Assembly (NCBI GenBank): GCA_964619125.1
Contig: CAZUCA010000004.1
Span: 1 to 64,000 of the forward strand
Origin: Owenweeksia sp964619125
Lineage (GTDB): Bacteria; Bacteroidota; Bacteroidia; Flavobacteriales; Schleiferiaceae
Length of the DNA stretch: 64,000 nucleotides
Direction of reading: 5' to 3'
Program-made: the position numbers and the translations under genes
In this document: positions 50,303-59,763 of the stretch, piece by piece
Numbering within the stretch: position 1 is the stretch's first letter
Layout: the number at the start of each line of letters is the position of its first letter
Notes under the pieces: model-generated
Seen by the model: the letters and a program-made list of their open reading frames with translations, nothing else
What the model was told of the DNA's origin: nothing
Database searches by the model: none

Positions 50303-51610
50303 TTATTTAAGACGTGCAAAGTAAACAGTTTTAGTTTTCTCAGTCACTTTAAAGCGGTCACTGATGCGCTGCCCTACCACCCATGCAATTTCATGGCCAT
50401 TACAAAGAAGCCAGGTCTTTTCTTTTTCAAAGCGATCAATCTTTTGATCAATAAAGAAATCACTGAGTTTTTTGTGGCCTTTCATACCCAGGGGTTGAAA
50501 GCGGTCGCCGTGCTGCCAACGCCTTAGCTGTAGTGGGAATTGGAGGCGATCGAAGTCAAAAGCAGCGACCTTGGTATCAGGTGAAAACTCATATTGCTCC
50601 GCGCTGCTTTTGCCAAACTCCAGCCCAATCGGCCGGTCAAGTATCTGCTGAGAGGCGCTAATTTCCACGGCATCAGACCGTTTTTTGCTGCTCTTTTCCA
50701 GTAAAATGTAATCGCGATCCAGCAGCAGCCGATAGTTTTCACTGTGGAAGACCTGGCCGGCGGGCTGACTACAGGCGCTGATTATTGCCCTGAGGTCAAA
50801 ATTGCCATAACTCTTTAGCCAGTGGTGCAGCAGGCTTTGGGGCGAAGGGTATCTTTTGAGGCTTTCCAAAGCCAGTTTTTGCCGGCGGTCATCCTTTACT
50901 ATTAGTTTTTCCAATTCCTGCTCCAGCAGGAATTCCGTGAGCTTCCAGTCGTCAGACAGTTGTTGGCGGCTAAGGGCAAAGCTCTTTTCGAAGTTGGGAA
51001 AGGCCTCCCGCAAGGGAGGTACCACCTTGTGACGGATGTAATTGCGCTGATAGTCAATACTGGCGTTGCTGCTGTCTAGCCGCCATTCGATGCTGTTCTC
51101 CTCGGCATAGGTCAGCAGCCGGGCCTTGCTGAATGGCAGCAGGGGCCTCAGGATGTAACCGCTGTGCTCCGCAATGCCCTGCATCGATTCCATACCGCTA
51201 CCCCGACCTATTTTTAGTAACAGTGTTTCCAGTACGTCATCAGCATGATGGGCAGTGAGCAGGTAGTTCAGCTGGCGTTCCTTCATCAGGTCATCGAAAT
51301 AGGCGTAGCGCAGTTTTCGCGCCGCCATTTGCGTGCTAAGACCATTTTTTGCCGCATAGCCTTTGGTGTCAAAGCGCTGGCAATGTAGAGTCAGGCCGTG
51401 ATCGGCGGTCCATTTTCGCAGGAAATGCTCATCCCGGTCAGAAGCGGCGGCCCGCAGTTTGAAATTGCAGTGGGCCAGTTCAAATGACACTTCCAGGCTA
51501 ATCAACAGGTGGGCAAGCACCATGCTATCTACCCCGCCACTGATGGCCAGCAGGTATTTTTTCCCGGCGGGGCTATGTTGCTCTAAAAATGATCGTAGCT
51601 GTTGGCGCAT
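50303..51610 (-). CDS. tilS: tRNA(Ile)-lysidine synthetase
   Basis: Makes lysidine at C34 of the AUA-decoding tRNA-Ile. From ATG 51610 the protein is 435 residues, with the PP-loop SGGVDSMVLAHLL, HNPF-region equivalents (LLTAHHADDVLETLLLKIGRGSG) and the C-terminal TilS domain (LRRWQHGDRFQPLGMKGHKKLSDFFIDQKI). In-frame starts also exist at 51622 (ATG) and 51631 (GTG), but the GTG overlaps a -7 box, and 51610 gives the usual distance to the PP-loop. Confidence 0.95.
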   Translation of the reverse strand: MRQQLRSFLEQHSPAGKKYLLAISGGVDSMVLAHLLISLEVSFELAHCNFKLRAAASDRDEHFLRKWTADHGLTLHCQRFDTKGYAAKNGLSTQMAARKLRYAYFDDLMKERQLNYLLTAHHADDVLETLLLKIGRGSGMESMQGIAEHSGYILRPLLPFSKARLLTYAEENSIEWRLDSSNASIDYQRNYIRHKVVPPLREAFPNFEKSFALSRQQLSDDWKLTEFLLEQELEKLIVKDDRRQKLALESLKRYPSPQSLLHHWLKSYGNFDLRAIISACSQPAGQVFHSENYRLLLDRDYILLEKSSKKRSDAVEISASQQILDRPIGLEFGKSSAEQYEFSPDTKVAAFDFDRLQFPLQLRRWQHGDRFQPLGMKGHKKLSDFFIDQKIDRFEKEKTWLLCNGHEIAWVVGQRISDRFKVTEKTKTVYFARLK

Positions 51611-51630
51611 GGAGCTTTCCATAATTTTCA

Positions 51631-51638
51631 CAAATGTA
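51631..51638 (-). promoter_or_regulatory. -7 box (TACATTTG) for tilS-dsbD
   Basis: Minus-strand TACATTTG in the 57-base gap after pabB. Transcription starting about 5 bases later would give a leader of roughly 16 bases to ATG 51610. Confidence 0.5.
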
Positions 51639-51667
51639 AGCAGAGCACAGCGAGTGAGCCAGATTTG

Positions 51668-52942
51668 TCAGTCGCGCAGGATCTGAAGCAGGTTGTCGGC
51701 TTTGAGGAGGCATTCCTCGTATTCCTTTTCGGCATCACAGTGAATGGTGATGGCACTTCCCACCCGGGCGGAAAGGTACTTACTCCGGCTGTTGTAGAGG
51801 AGGCTTCGAATAACCACGTTAAAGTCAAAATCACTCTCAGGGCTGATGTAGCCCACCGCCCCGCTGTAGAGGCTGCGCGCAAAATTCTCATGCTGATCAA
51901 TCAACTCCATGGCTTTCACCTTGGGGGCACCGGTCATGCTGCCCATGGGAAAGCTGGTTGCCAAAACCTCGGCAATACCCTTACCCTTGGCCAGTTGGGA
52001 ACTGATGGTGGTAATCATCTGGTGCACTGCATTAAAAGTATAGAGGCCAAAGAGCTCCTCCACTTTTACACTACCAGCGGCAGCGGTTCGGCTGAGATCA
52101 TTTCGGACCAGGTCCGTGATCATTATATTTTCACTCCGTTCCTTCTCACTGGCCAGCAAGTCGTTTTTTAGTTGCTCATCCTCCTCCGCTGACTTACCAC
52201 GGGGAGCAGTGCACTTTATTGGTTGTGAAATAAGACGGTCGCCCTTTTTTTGCAGGTAGCGTTCAGGGCTGGCACAAATCAGGAAGTTGTGACCCCGGCG
52301 GTAAAAAGCAGCAAAGGGAGCCCTGGCACTGTCATTTAGCCTCTTAAAGGTGGCAGCAGGGTCAATACTGATATTCTCACCGGCCAGTTCAATGCAGTAG
52401 TTGACCTCGTAGATATTGCCAAATTGCAGGTGTTCTTTCAGGGCGGCTACATTTTGCAGGTACTGATCACGACTGGTGGTGGCGCTAAGCACTACCTGCT
52501 GATGGACAGGAGTCTGCAGGCTGGGAGTTGGTAAAGCCCTTAAAAAATCATCAGCATGCTCATATTCGCTGCTTTCCACCTCCAGTTTGCCCTCCCGGTA
52601 AGTGGCAATGGTTTTGGGCCGGAAAAACTCCAGCGGGGCGAAGTCAAAGCGATCGCGATGCCGGCTGTGTAAATCCTCTAGCTGGTTTTTGAGGTCAAAG
52701 GTGAGGTGGCCAAAATACCAATCAGGCTGGCGCTGCAGGGCTTCTCCAAGGCGGGCCAATGAATTTTCAGTGGCGGCCAGTTGCTGCAGACAACCAAAAG
52801 CACAACGGTATTCAAAGCGGCTATAGGCATCGTTTCGATTGTTGCTATCCAGAAAAATCGCGTGCTCATATCCAGAGCAAAGGGTCAGCAAAGCTTCACG
52901 ACAGTGGCTGGGAGGTGAAGCAATGGTGAATTTATTCCGCAT
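51668..52942 (-). CDS. pabB: Chorismate-binding enzyme, aminodeoxychorismate synthase component I-like
   Basis: Makes 4-amino-4-deoxychorismate for folate. The 424-residue protein has the chorismate-binding core SENIMITDLVRNDLSR, FPMGSMTGAPKVKAMELID and GAVGYISPESDFDFNVVIRS. The nucleophile motif reads PIKCT with Lys243; Lys marks PabB (TrpE has Ala), but Cys stands where Gly is usual (PIKGT). The glutaminase PabA is not adjacent. Its first base overlaps the stop of the hybrid kinase gene upstream. Confidence 0.88.
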   Translation of the reverse strand: MRNKFTIASPPSHCREALLTLCSGYEHAIFLDSNNRNDAYSRFEYRCAFGCLQQLAATENSLARLGEALQRQPDWYFGHLTFDLKNQLEDLHSRHRDRFDFAPLEFFRPKTIATYREGKLEVESSEYEHADDFLRALPTPSLQTPVHQQVVLSATTSRDQYLQNVAALKEHLQFGNIYEVNYCIELAGENISIDPAATFKRLNDSARAPFAAFYRRGHNFLICASPERYLQKKGDRLISQPIKCTAPRGKSAEEDEQLKNDLLASEKERSENIMITDLVRNDLSRTAAAGSVKVEELFGLYTFNAVHQMITTISSQLAKGKGIAEVLATSFPMGSMTGAPKVKAMELIDQHENFARSLYSGAVGYISPESDFDFNVVIRSLLYNSRSKYLSARVGSAITIHCDAEKEYEECLLKADNLLQILRD

Positions 52943-55900
52943 CAGTTCTTCTTCAATTTCATCATGCCGACCTTGCGCAGTACGGCTTTCACAATATCCA
53001 AGTGAATGGGTTTGCTAATATAGTCGTCTAATCCATCGGCCAGGAATTTTTCCCGGTCTCCTTCCATAGCGTTGGCGGTCATAGCCACGATATATGGCAG
53101 TTTGTCGGCAGCAATTTTCTCCCGGATTTGTTTGGTGGCACTTACGCCATCCAGCTCCGGCATTTGAATATCCATAAATACCACGTCGTAGCGCTGACGT
53201 GCTACTGCCTCTACCGCCTCAATGCCATTGCCGACTACATCCACCCGGTAGCCCATTTTTTCGAGGCTTAATACGGCCAGTTTCTGATTTACGGCATTGT
53301 CTTCAGCCAAAAGGATTTCAAGGGGGTAGGTGTCGGCGAGTTTCATTTTTGCATTTATTTCAGCCTGGCGTTTTGCCTGGTCATCAGCGCTTTTACCCAG
53401 GGTGCTAATCAGGGTTTTAAAAAGTAAGCTATGCCTGATGGGTTTCATAAAATAAGCGGAGAAGAGTTTGGTTTTCTCTGCCGGCGACAGGTCGGGATAG
53501 GCCGAACTGAGGAAGATTACCGGAAGCTTATCCAGGGGCTTGGTTTTGCGAAGTTGTTGTGTGAGTTGAACCCCATCGAGAACAGGCATTTCAAAATCGA
53601 TGAGGCAAATGTCGTAATCGTTTTCAAGTGCTTTTTGCAGGCCGGAGTTGGGGTCGCTTTCAGTTTCGCTTTCAATGCCCCATAACTTCAGCTGTTTTTT
53701 AAGGATTTTGAGGTTAGTGAGGTTGTCATCAATAACCAGTGCAGTGCGGTTTTTCAGGTCGTCCCTATGGGAGGTGTCGAGGGGCGAGTGATGATCCTGC
53801 TGAATTACCTTTTGTTGCACGGTAAACATAAAGTCAGAGCCCTTGCCTGCTTCGCTCTCTACCCAAATTTCGCCCCCCATAAGGTTTACCAGGCGTTTGC
53901 ATATTGCCAGCCCCAGGCCGGTGCCACCAAACTTTCGGGTAGTGCTGGAGTCGGCCTGCGAAAAGGCATCAAAAAGCTTGGCTTGCTGATGTTCGTCAAT
54001 ACCAATGCCGGTGTCGCGTACTGAATACTGAATTACCGCCTTGCCATCGCGGTAGTGGTCGAGATCGGCACGGATAATAATCTCACCCTCGTTGGTGAAC
54101 TTTATGGCGTTGCTGAGCAGGTTGATAAGCACCTGCCGGATACGGGTGATATCACCCTCCATAATGTCAGGCACCTTGGGGTCTATAAAGTAAATGAGTT
54201 CAATACCTTTTTCCGTAACGCGGGGTGAGACCAGTTCAATCGCTTCCTCCACCACCTGGTTGGTTTCATAAGGAAACTCCTCCAGGGTCATATTTCCCGA
54301 TTCAATTTTGCTGAAATCGAGGATGTCATTGATCACTGACAGGAGGGTATCGCCACTGAGGCGGATAGTCTGTACGTAATCGAGCTGCTCCTCGCTTAAG
54401 CTGGTTTGTAAAAGGAGACTGGTCATACCAATCACCCCATTCATCGGGGTGCGTATTTCGTGACTCATGGTGGCCAGAAATTCACTTTTGGCCCGCGCCG
54501 CTTCTTCAGCAATAGACTTAGCTTTGAGGATTTGCTCCCGGCGCTGGCGCGCTTCGATCTCGGCGCCCAGGAAACTGGCAATGAGATTCAGCAAATCTTT
54601 ATCGCGCTGCCCGAATATAAAGCGGAAGGGCTTGGCGTTGAAAAAAGTAAGGGTGCCATACAGTTGACCTGACACCATCACCGGCGCACAAAGGTAAGCC
54701 CGGACCGGGAAGTTTCCGGCTGAGGATAATTTAGCGAGTTCACTTTTTTTGATATCCTCGATAGCGAGGGCCTTACCCGAATTGATCACAGCAGAGCAAT
54801 AGGTGCCGTCGAGAGGAAGGGTACGGGTTTTAACCGGCATTTCCTGATCAGAGGGGTAGTAGTGCTCGATGTAATATTCATTGAGTTCTGGCCTGGCCTG
54901 AGATATGATCCCGAACTTCTGTTTGAAATGGTGGCAGCCTAGTTCCAGAATTTTCTGCAGCTTCTCCTCAAATTCCAGCTCGTTGTTTACCGATAATTCA
55001 TAGAGTTTGCGGATGGCCTTTTCGCTGCGTATAAGTTCCTGCTCGGCACGGCGCTTATCGGTAACGTCGAGCACAGTCCACACCACTCCTTTGCCAAAAT
55101 CATAGCCGCCCACTTCCACTATCTTGCGCTTACCTGTTTTCGTGAAAATGGGAAAGAGGAATGGCTCGATGTAGTTGCCGCCATTTCTTAGTAAGTCATA
55201 ATACTGCGCCTTAATTTCCTCTCCATTTTCGCCATAGACCTTTTCAAACCACTCATCAAAATAGTGGATATCCTCCACTTCGTAGCCCATGGTTTCGGCG
55301 GCTTTCTTATTCATAAATAAGGCGTCTCCTTCTATCAGCACGGCACCGATGGGAAGGTTCTCCACTACCTCCTTCATGCGGCTTTCGCTTTCCTCAAGTT
55401 CCGACTTGGTTTTTTCGAGCTCCTCCACGTACTGTCGCAGCTCTTCTTCCCGTGAAGTGAGTTCCTCTTCCCTTACCGTCAACTCTTCATTAAGGCTTTG
55501 TTCCCGCTCGTAAAGAGCAGCCAGGTTCAGCTCACTTTGCTTGCGTTCGGTGATGTCCATCAGGGTTCCCACCATCCGGCGTCCGTCATCAGAAGCGGTG
55601 ACCTTGCCCATAAAGCGCAGCCATATTTCCTCGTTATCCTTGTTGCGAGCCAGATAGTCGAAAGCGGCGGTGGGTGGGGTATTGGGATTGATAGCGTCAC
55701 TTATGGCCTTGTCAAAGGTTTTGCGGCCTGCCGGCAACATGTGTTCCAACCAGAAATGATAGGGATTTTCAATTTCAGGCAGCTCATAGCCATGCAACTC
55801 CGCAAAGAGGTTGTTAATGACCACCTCATTGGTCTCCAGGCACCAATCCCACATACCTTGTTTCGAGTGCTCCAGGGCGGTGCTAAGTCGCTCCTTCGAC

Positions 55901-56976
55901 AATTCAATTTCGCGGCGGATGGTGATCTTATCAGTAATATCAATCAAAAAGCCGGCGGCACCAATTACCCCTTCCTCGTCGTTGAGAATAGGGTTGATAT
56001 ATACTTCTATAATTTTGCCCTGTTTCCTGAACTCATGTTGCAAGGTGGCCTTCTCACCTGATAGGGCCTTGAGATAAGCATTTTTCCACTTGGCGCGTTT
56101 TGGCTCCTTTACCAGCTCCAGCACATTGGTAATATCCTCCTGTGGTGCATAGCCGTAAATGGCTTCAAAAGTTTTGGCAAAGGGAGTGTTATACTTTTTA
56201 AGTACGCCTTCCCGGTCAATAGACCAGATTTCCTGGTGACTGAAATTCATCAGGGTGTGCAGGCGGGCCTCACTCTCAGCCAGGGCGTGATTTAGCCCAT
56301 CCAGTTTGCGGAGATTGGTTTGCAGATTAGTACGGCTTTGGGCCAGCTTGGCGTTCAGGCCCTGTTGGGCATTTAGCGCCCGTTCTTTTTGAAGGTTGTG
56401 ATGGCGGAGGTTACGGTAAAATGGCTTGAGAAAGAAATAGGTAAACAAGAGGTACAGGAAAAGCACTACCCCTAAAATCCAGTGGGTTCGGGTTTTGGCC
56501 TGGCGGAGATGCTCACTCTGGGCATTTTGCAGTACGAGGTTGCGACGCGAAGCGATTAGCAGCAGTTCACCGCTCAGGGAGTTGAGTTGATTGACCGTTT
56601 TAGTGAAGTCCTCGGTGGTAAGAGCTGCGCATTGCCGGCGGGTTTTATCAAAAATTTCATAAAAATGGCTGAGATCGGGTATATTTTCTTCACCTGCATT
56701 GCTTATGCCCGGGCCAGGGAGTTCACTACCAAACAGGCTGATGTCAGCAATATGGCCGCAAAATGTAGCTGTTGACTGGTTCCGTTTCAGATACTCAGCC
56801 GAATGCACCAGGGTAGTTTGCAAAAGCTCTTCCTTCTGCATGGTGCGCTTCATTTCTCCCTGAAGCCGGTCGAGCGCTAGTTGGTCTGACCTGGAGATTA
56901 CGTAGACCGTAAGGGCCACACCAACGGTAACAACCACGTAAAGGCTGGTTATCACCTTTATATTTCTGGTGTTCAA
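52942..56976 (-). CDS. Hybrid sensor histidine kinase with PAS and GAF domains and two receivers
   Basis: A 1344-residue membrane kinase, TTG start at 56976. Membrane segments at about 9-28 and 168-187 frame a 140-residue sensor region. Three PAS domains follow (about 250-355, 370-490 and 545-660), the last two joined by a Glu-rich coiled coil. A GAF domain covers 670-815, then HisKA with His839 (ATMSHEIRTPMNG), the HATPase domain (NLLSNAIKFTNEGE, GGTGLGLAICK), receiver 1 with Asp1127 (CLIDFEMPVLDG) and receiver 2 with Asp1269 (VFMDIQMPELDG). No HPt domain is present, and there is no output regulator nearby. It overlaps pabB by one base, an odd operon pairing. Confidence 0.93.
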   Translation of the reverse strand: MNTRNIKVITSLYVVVTVGVALTVYVISRSDQLALDRLQGEMKRTMQKEELLQTTLVHSAEYLKRNQSTATFCGHIADISLFGSELPGPGISNAGEENIPDLSHFYEIFDKTRRQCAALTTEDFTKTVNQLNSLSGELLLIASRRNLVLQNAQSEHLRQAKTRTHWILGVVLFLYLLFTYFFLKPFYRNLRHHNLQKERALNAQQGLNAKLAQSRTNLQTNLRKLDGLNHALAESEARLHTLMNFSHQEIWSIDREGVLKKYNTPFAKTFEAIYGYAPQEDITNVLELVKEPKRAKWKNAYLKALSGEKATLQHEFRKQGKIIEVYINPILNDEEGVIGAAGFLIDITDKITIRREIELSKERLSTALEHSKQGMWDWCLETNEVVINNLFAELHGYELPEIENPYHFWLEHMLPAGRKTFDKAISDAINPNTPPTAAFDYLARNKDNEEIWLRFMGKVTASDDGRRMVGTLMDITERKQSELNLAALYEREQSLNEELTVREEELTSREEELRQYVEELEKTKSELEESESRMKEVVENLPIGAVLIEGDALFMNKKAAETMGYEVEDIHYFDEWFEKVYGENGEEIKAQYYDLLRNGGNYIEPFLFPIFTKTGKRKIVEVGGYDFGKGVVWTVLDVTDKRRAEQELIRSEKAIRKLYELSVNNELEFEEKLQKILELGCHHFKQKFGIISQARPELNEYYIEHYYPSDQEMPVKTRTLPLDGTYCSAVINSGKALAIEDIKKSELAKLSSAGNFPVRAYLCAPVMVSGQLYGTLTFFNAKPFRFIFGQRDKDLLNLIASFLGAEIEARQRREQILKAKSIAEEAARAKSEFLATMSHEIRTPMNGVIGMTSLLLQTSLSEEQLDYVQTIRLSGDTLLSVINDILDFSKIESGNMTLEEFPYETNQVVEEAIELVSPRVTEKGIELIYFIDPKVPDIMEGDITRIRQVLINLLSNAIKFTNEGEIIIRADLDHYRDGKAVIQYSVRDTGIGIDEHQQAKLFDAFSQADSSTTRKFGGTGLGLAICKRLVNLMGGEIWVESEAGKGSDFMFTVQQKVIQQDHHSPLDTSHRDDLKNRTALVIDDNLTNLKILKKQLKLWGIESETESDPNSGLQKALENDYDICLIDFEMPVLDGVQLTQQLRKTKPLDKLPVIFLSSAYPDLSPAEKTKLFSAYFMKPIRHSLLFKTLISTLGKSADDQAKRQAEINAKMKLADTYPLEILLAEDNAVNQKLAVLSLEKMGYRVDVVGNGIEAVEAVARQRYDVVFMDIQMPELDGVSATKQIREKIAADKLPYIVAMTANAMEGDREKFLADGLDDYISKPIHLDIVKAVLRKVGMMKLKKN

Positions 56977-57013
56977 GAGAGTAGAGTTTAGGTTTCAATT
57001 AGGTTCGGTCAAT

Positions 57014-57040
57014 AAAAAAAGGCGACCCACAGGGGTCGCC
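57014..57040 (-). terminator. Intrinsic terminator of lpdA
   Basis: An 8-bp stem, GGCGACCC (57021-57028) and GGGTCGCC (57033-57040), loop of 4 bases, followed on the minus strand by seven T. It lies 31 bases beyond the lpdA stop and before the kinase gene. Confidence 0.9.
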
Positions 57041-57070
57041 TCTAATATAAAAATTTATAATAAATGCAAA

Positions 57071-58471
57071 TTAAATGTGCAGCGGACGGTTGTCGGTTGC
57101 GGCCAGGGCAGCCTCTTTTATCGCTTCTGCATAGGTGGGGTGAGCGTGGCTCATGCGGGCAATATCCTCAGCGGAAGCGCGGTATTCCATCGCTACCACT
57201 GCCTCGGCAATAAGATCAGCGGCCCGGGGACCAATCATATGCATGCCCAGGATCTCATCCGTCTTTTTGTCGGCAATCACCTTTACAGTGCCTTCAATAT
57301 CCATGCTGGCACGGGCCCGGCCCAGTGCTTTAAAGGGGAACTGGCCACTCTTTATTTCTACGCCTTCCTCTTTGAGTTGCTCCTCGGTTTTGCCCACACT
57401 GGCAACTTCAGGCCAGGTGTATACCACCCCGGGAATGAGGTTGTAGTTGATATGGGGTTTTTCACCGGCAATAATTTCAGCTACCATGGTTCCTTCTTCG
57501 CTGGCTTTGTGGGCCAGCATTACGCCCTTTACTACGTCACCAATGGCATAAATATGCTTATGCTTGGTTTGTAGCTGCTCATTTACTTCAATGCGGCCAC
57601 GGTCGTCGGTGTTTATGCCTAGCTTGTCAAGGCCCAGCTTTTCAGTGTAAGCGCTGCGGCCCACCGCCACCAGGCAGTAGTCACCTTCAAAGCTTACTTC
57701 CTTGTTCTTTTTGTCGGTAGCTTTCACTACCACCTTGTCGCCATCGCGGCTTACCTCGGTTACCTTGTGGCTTAGATTGAATTTAATGCCCAGTTTTTTG
57801 AGGCTGCGCATCAGCTCTTTACTCATGGCACCATCAAAGGTGGGGATGATGCGATCGAGGTACTCCACAACGGTTACTTCAGCGCCAATGCGGCGATATA
57901 CACTGCCGAGCTCGAGGCCGATAATGCCGCCACCGATTACAATCAGGTGCTTGGGAATTTCCCTGAGTTCGAGGGCTTCGGTGCTGCTGATAATGCGCTC
58001 CTTGTCGAACTTGGCAAAGGGCAGCTCGGTAGGTTTACTTCCGGTGGCGATAATGATGTTTTTGGCCTTGATTTTTTCTTCGCCGTCTTCCTTCGCGATT
58101 TTCAGCGTGTGCTCATCCTCAAAGGAGCCCCAGCCGGTATACACCTCAATCTTATTTTTCTTCATGAGGTAGTTGATGCCGTCTACGGTTTGCTCAACCA
58201 CTCCAGCTTTGCGCTTAATCATCTGACCGAAATCCACCTTAGGGTCTTTCACCTCAATACCGTGCTCCGCAAAGCTGTGCTGGGCATTGTAAAAGTGCTC
58301 GGATGAATCGAGCAGGGCCTTGGAAGGAATACAACCTACATTGAGGCAGGTGCCTCCCAGGCTGTTGTACTTTTCAATAATGGCGGTTTTCATGCCAAGT
58401 TGGGCGCAACGGATAGCAGCTACATAGCCACCAGGTCCTGAGCCGATTACGGCTACATCAAATTCGGTCAT
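57071..58471 (-). CDS. lpdA: Dihydrolipoyl dehydrogenase
   Basis: E3 component of 2-oxoacid dehydrogenases and L protein of glycine cleavage. The 466-residue protein has FAD motif VIGSGPGGYVAAIRCAQLG, the redox pair Cys42/Cys47 in GGTCLNVGCIPSKAL, NAD motif VIGGGIIGLELGSVYRRIG and the C-terminal active-site HAHPTYAEAIKEA. It is monocistronic, with its own -7 box and terminator, as expected for an E3 shared between complexes. Confidence 0.97.
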   Translation of the reverse strand: MTEFDVAVIGSGPGGYVAAIRCAQLGMKTAIIEKYNSLGGTCLNVGCIPSKALLDSSEHFYNAQHSFAEHGIEVKDPKVDFGQMIKRKAGVVEQTVDGINYLMKKNKIEVYTGWGSFEDEHTLKIAKEDGEEKIKAKNIIIATGSKPTELPFAKFDKERIISSTEALELREIPKHLIVIGGGIIGLELGSVYRRIGAEVTVVEYLDRIIPTFDGAMSKELMRSLKKLGIKFNLSHKVTEVSRDGDKVVVKATDKKNKEVSFEGDYCLVAVGRSAYTEKLGLDKLGINTDDRGRIEVNEQLQTKHKHIYAIGDVVKGVMLAHKASEEGTMVAEIIAGEKPHINYNLIPGVVYTWPEVASVGKTEEQLKEEGVEIKSGQFPFKALGRARASMDIEGTVKVIADKKTDEILGMHMIGPRAADLIAEAVVAMEYRASAEDIARMSHAHPTYAEAIKEAALAATDNRPLHI

Positions 58472-58499
58472 CGGAAGTAAAGTATTTTTTAATCCGTTG

Positions 58500-58507
58500 C
58501 AAAAGTA
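58500..58507 (-). promoter_or_regulatory. -7 box (TACTTTTG) for lpdA
   Basis: Minus-strand TACTTTTG, 28 bases before the lpdA ATG; the same octamer and almost the same distance as at gcvP, whose product works with LpdA. Confidence 0.6.
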
Positions 58508-58627
58508 AAAAAGCAGGACGGGCTACCGGCATCTATTTGAAAATTGTGGCGCGGTCAATTATATGATCAGTAATTCTTTTCATAATCCTTGAGAACAAGG
58601 GGGCTGATAATTCCATTTCATAAGCTG

Positions 58628-58635
58628 TATTTTTG
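58628..58635 (+). promoter_or_regulatory. -7 box (TATTTTTG) for prfB
   Basis: Full TAnnTTTG match that ends 4 bases before ATG 58640. With the usual spacing transcription would start at or next to the A of the ATG, making a leaderless message. Confidence 0.5.
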
Positions 58636-58639
58636 CGAC

Positions 58640-59740
58640 ATGGTATCAAGTGAACAGCTACAGGAATTGGACCGGCGCCTCGATGCGCTGAAGGCTTACC
58701 TGGACATCGATGAGAAAAAGATCCTGATCATTAACGAGGAGGAAAAAACAGCAGCCCCTGAGTTTTGGGATGATCATAAAGCCGCTGAAACGGTGATGAA
58801 AAAGATCCGTGGGCTGAAGTTTTGGGTAGAGAATTTTGAGGAAGCCATGAGCCAGCGCGAGGAGTTGTCACTGGCCATCGAGTTTCACGAAATGGGGGAA
58901 ATGTCTGAGGAAGAAGTGGAAAAACTTCATCAAAAGGTGATGGACCTGATTGAAGACCTCGAGTTCAGGAATATGCTGAGCGGGGAGGAGGATCAGCTAA
59001 GTGCGGTGTTGCAGATTACCGCTGGTGCCGGCGGTACTGAAAGCTGCGACTGGGCCAGTATGCTGATGCGAATGTACCTCCGTTATGCCGAACGCCATGA
59101 TTTTAAGGTACGCGAATTGAATTACCAGGATGGCGATGTGGCCGGCATCAAAACGGTAACCCTCGAGATTGAAGGCGAATTTGCCTTTGGTTATTTGAAG
59201 GGGGAAAACGGGGTACACCGCCTGGTGCGCATTTCACCTTTCGACAGTAATGCCAAACGCCACACATCCTTTGCCTCCGTGTATGTATTTCCGCTGGTTG
59301 ATGACTCCATCGAAATTGAAGTAAATCAATCTGAAATTGAGTGGGATACCTTCCGTTCGGGTGGTGCCGGCGGGCAGAACGTAAATAAGGTGGAAACCGG
59401 AGTGCGCCTCAAGCACAAACCCTCAGGTATTATCATTGAAAATACTGAAAGTCGTTCTCAGCTTCAGAATAAGGAGAAAGCGATTCAGCTGCTCAAGTCA
59501 CAACTCTATGAGCTCGAAATGGAAGCAAAGAACGAAGCACGCGCCGAGATAGAGGCTGGCAAGAAAAAAATTGAATGGGGCTCACAAATTCGCAATTATG
59601 TGCTGCACCCCTATAAATTGATAAAGGATGTACGCACCGGCACTGAAACCAGTAATGTGGACGATGTGCTTGATGGCAATATTGACGCCTTTATTAAAAG
59701 CTACCTGATGAAGGAAGGTCAGGGTGCTGAAACCGAATAA
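58640..59740 (+). CDS. prfB: Peptide chain release factor 2
   Basis: Ends translation at UGA and UAA. From ATG 58640 the protein is 366 residues, matching E. coli RF2 (365). The stop-codon recognition motif SPF is in VRISPFDSNAKRH, and the catalytic GGQ is in RSGGAGGQNVNKVETGV. The frame is continuous: at the place where many prfB genes have the CTT-TGA-C frameshift site after RRYL, this gene reads CTG GAC (58700-58705), so autoregulatory slippage is absent. An in-frame TTG at 58589 is upstream of the promoter box and unlikely. Confidence 0.95.
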   Translation: MVSSEQLQELDRRLDALKAYLDIDEKKILIINEEEKTAAPEFWDDHKAAETVMKKIRGLKFWVENFEEAMSQREELSLAIEFHEMGEMSEEEVEKLHQKVMDLIEDLEFRNMLSGEEDQLSAVLQITAGAGGTESCDWASMLMRMYLRYAERHDFKVRELNYQDGDVAGIKTVTLEIEGEFAFGYLKGENGVHRLVRISPFDSNAKRHTSFASVYVFPLVDDSIEIEVNQSEIEWDTFRSGGAGGQNVNKVETGVRLKHKPSGIIIENTESRSQLQNKEKAIQLLKSQLYELEMEAKNEARAEIEAGKKKIEWGSQIRNYVLHPYKLIKDVRTGTETSNVDDVLDGNIDAFIKSYLMKEGQGAETE

Positions 59741-59763
59741 GTCATTTTTTAAGAATCTGAACG

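Noticed and set aside
58472..58639. tRNA or riboswitch in the lpdA-prfB gap
   Set aside because: No cloverleaf, T-loop motif or extended pairing is visible; only two promoter boxes are supported.
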